NCBI GenBank assembly: GCA_021790415.1
Contig: JAJYDZ010000006.1
Span: 1-14,658, forward strand
From: Thermoplasmata archaeon
GTDB taxonomy: Archaea; Thermoplasmatota; Thermoplasmata; Thermoplasmatales; Thermoplasmataceae
Length of the DNA: 14,658 bases
Reading direction: 5' to 3'
Positions within the stretch are counted from its first letter, which is position 1, and each line of letters starts with the position of its first letter. Under the pieces are notes generated by a model. That model was given only the letters and a program-made list of their open reading frames with translations, searched no databases and was not told where the DNA came from. A program made the position numbers and the translations under genes. This document shows positions 13,710-14,658 of the stretch, one piece after another.

Positions 13710-14658
13710 ATGACTCATATAATTAAAGAAGAGCGAGATCTCAAATTTATTTACACAAAGATCAAGGATGGTTCTTCATTTGCTGTCTCTGGCTTTAACC
13801 TATCAACTTCTCCAGAATATCTGCTTCTAAAACTATTTGAAACCTATGAGGAAACCGGCCATCCAAAAGATCTATTCCTCATTTCAGACAGCTCTCCCGG
13901 TTCACCAGGGAGAGGACTTGACATAATAGCAAAGAGCATGTATGACACAGGAGACTTTGGATTTTTATCAGGAATATTGTCACCTTTCCTTGCTTTTACT
14001 CCGTGGATGGAGAAGATTGTGAGGGAAAACAAAATAGAGGGGTATACTGCAAGCATTGGAACAGTAGCCCACTGGCTCAGGGAGATCTCAGCATCGAGAC
14101 CTGGACTTATTACAAGGGTAGGGCTTGGAACTTTTCTGGATCCGAGAGAATCCGGATCGAACCTTAACGATCTGGCAAATAAAAAGAGGAGAGTTAGCCA
14201 GGAAATCATAACAATAGATGGTCAGGAATTCATTTTCTTCAAAGGACCTCAGCCTGATTTCGCGCTCATTAGAGGGACAACTGCTGATGAAATAGGGAAT
14301 ATGAGCATGGAGAAGGAAGGGATCTATGGGAGCATATTTCCAATGGCACAGGCTGCTAAAGCCCTCCCAAATAGAGGGATCGTATTTTCACAGGTGGAAA
14401 GGATAGCAAAGTTTGGGACGATGAATCCCAAGGCTGTACACGTACCCGGACCACTCATCGACTATGTTGTAGTTTCTCCAGAAATGTATTCGTGGCAGGG
14501 AGGAAACCTTGAGTTTAATCCAGGTATCTCAGGAACCATAATCCCTCCAGATCCACCGAAAAGAGAACCATCAGGAGATTTAACATTCAGGGATGTGATT
14601 ATACGAAGAACTGCGCAGGAAGTTGCCGGTGTAATCTCTGAAAAAAAGGGACCTATTA
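13710..14658 (+). CDS. CoA-transferase, propionate/acetate CoA-transferase (YdiF) family, partial at window end
   Basis: The ATG at 13710 opens a frame that runs to the window edge, 316 complete codons, starting MTHIIKEERDLKF. It carries features of the long single-chain family I CoA-transferases (COG4670). These are SGFNLSTSPEYLL early on, GLGTFLDPRESGSNLND in the middle, and DFALIRGTTADEIGNMSMEKEG followed by VFSQVERIAK. Then come VHVPGPLIDYVVV and a C-terminal domain beginning after ISGTIIPP. Such enzymes move CoA between short-chain acids, for example propionyl- or acetyl-CoA and acetate or lactate, through a glutamyl-CoA intermediate. That catalytic Glu lies beyond the window in family members of this length, so activity cannot be checked. 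A TATA-like AT stretch near 13681-13687 suggests its own leaderless promoter, 37 bases after the small ORF. Confidence 0.88.
   Translation, partial: MTHIIKEERDLKFIYTKIKDGSSFAVSGFNLSTSPEYLLLKLFETYEETGHPKDLFLISDSSPGSPGRGLDIIAKSMYDTGDFGFLSGILSPFLAFTPWMEKIVRENKIEGYTASIGTVAHWLREISASRPGLITRVGLGTFLDPRESGSNLNDLANKKRRVSQEIITIDGQEFIFFKGPQPDFALIRGTTADEIGNMSMEKEGIYGSIFPMAQAAKALPNRGIVFSQVERIAKFGTMNPKAVHVPGPLIDYVVVSPEMYSWQGGNLEFNPGISGTIIPPDPPKREPSGDLTFRDVIIRRTAQEVAGVISEKKGPI

Noticed and set aside
13844..14209. Minus-strand open frame of 121 codons
   Set aside because: It lies wholly inside the CoA-transferase frame, which has clear family motifs throughout.

Overview
The window looks like chromosomal DNA from an AT-rich archaeon, most probably one of the Thermoplasmatales (a Thermoplasma/Ferroplasma/Cuniculiplasma-like lineage). 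This is inferred from gene content and promoter style. The window carries an archaeal Nob1, a type II methionine aminopeptidase, a beta-alpha fused electron transfer flavoprotein and a citrate synthase of archaeal type. Many genes have a TATA-like box about 24-25 nt upstream of the start codon and no Shine-Dalgarno, which suggests leaderless transcripts. Several genes start with TTG or GTG. No rRNA, tRNA, CRISPR array, insertion sequence or integrase was seen, and no gap between genes exceeds 300 bases.

Layout: (1) 1-1163, minus strand: the N-terminal part of a glutamine synthetase, then a divergent ZIP-family metal transporter whose promoter carries a 16-bp palindrome between TATA box and start codon. 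(2) 1372-4424, plus: a bifunctional NAD(P)H-hydrate repair enzyme, then a degenerate member of the acyl-CoA synthetase/adenylation family that seems to have lost its catalytic residues. (3) 4494-6790, plus: citrate synthase, the rRNA-maturation endonuclease Nob1 and a cyclase/formamidase-like hydrolase, tightly spaced. (4) 6915-7934, plus: a small FHA-domain protein and a multi-spanning membrane protein with a Tyr/Pro-rich tail.

(5) 7947-10846: a minus-strand pair of a Rieske-type ferredoxin and a fused EtfB-EtfA protein, whose stop and start codons abut, divergent from a plus-strand helix-turn-helix regulator with the SufR-type cysteine pattern. An Fe-S sensing regulator thus sits head to head with an Fe-S/flavin electron-transfer pair. 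(6) 10893-12625, minus: a short-chain dehydrogenase and a QueA-like protein sharing a GTGA stop/start overlap. (7) 12702-14658, plus: methionine aminopeptidase, a possible 29-residue small protein overlapping its stop by GTGA, and a CoA-transferase cut off by the window edge.

Most of the window is ordinary housekeeping and central metabolism. The parts most worth a second look are the catalytically dead adenylation-fold protein, the SufR-like/Rieske/EtfBA locus, the ZIP transporter with both metal-motif histidines changed to glutamine under a palindromic operator, the QueA-like protein in an archaeon, and the small ORF after the aminopeptidase.
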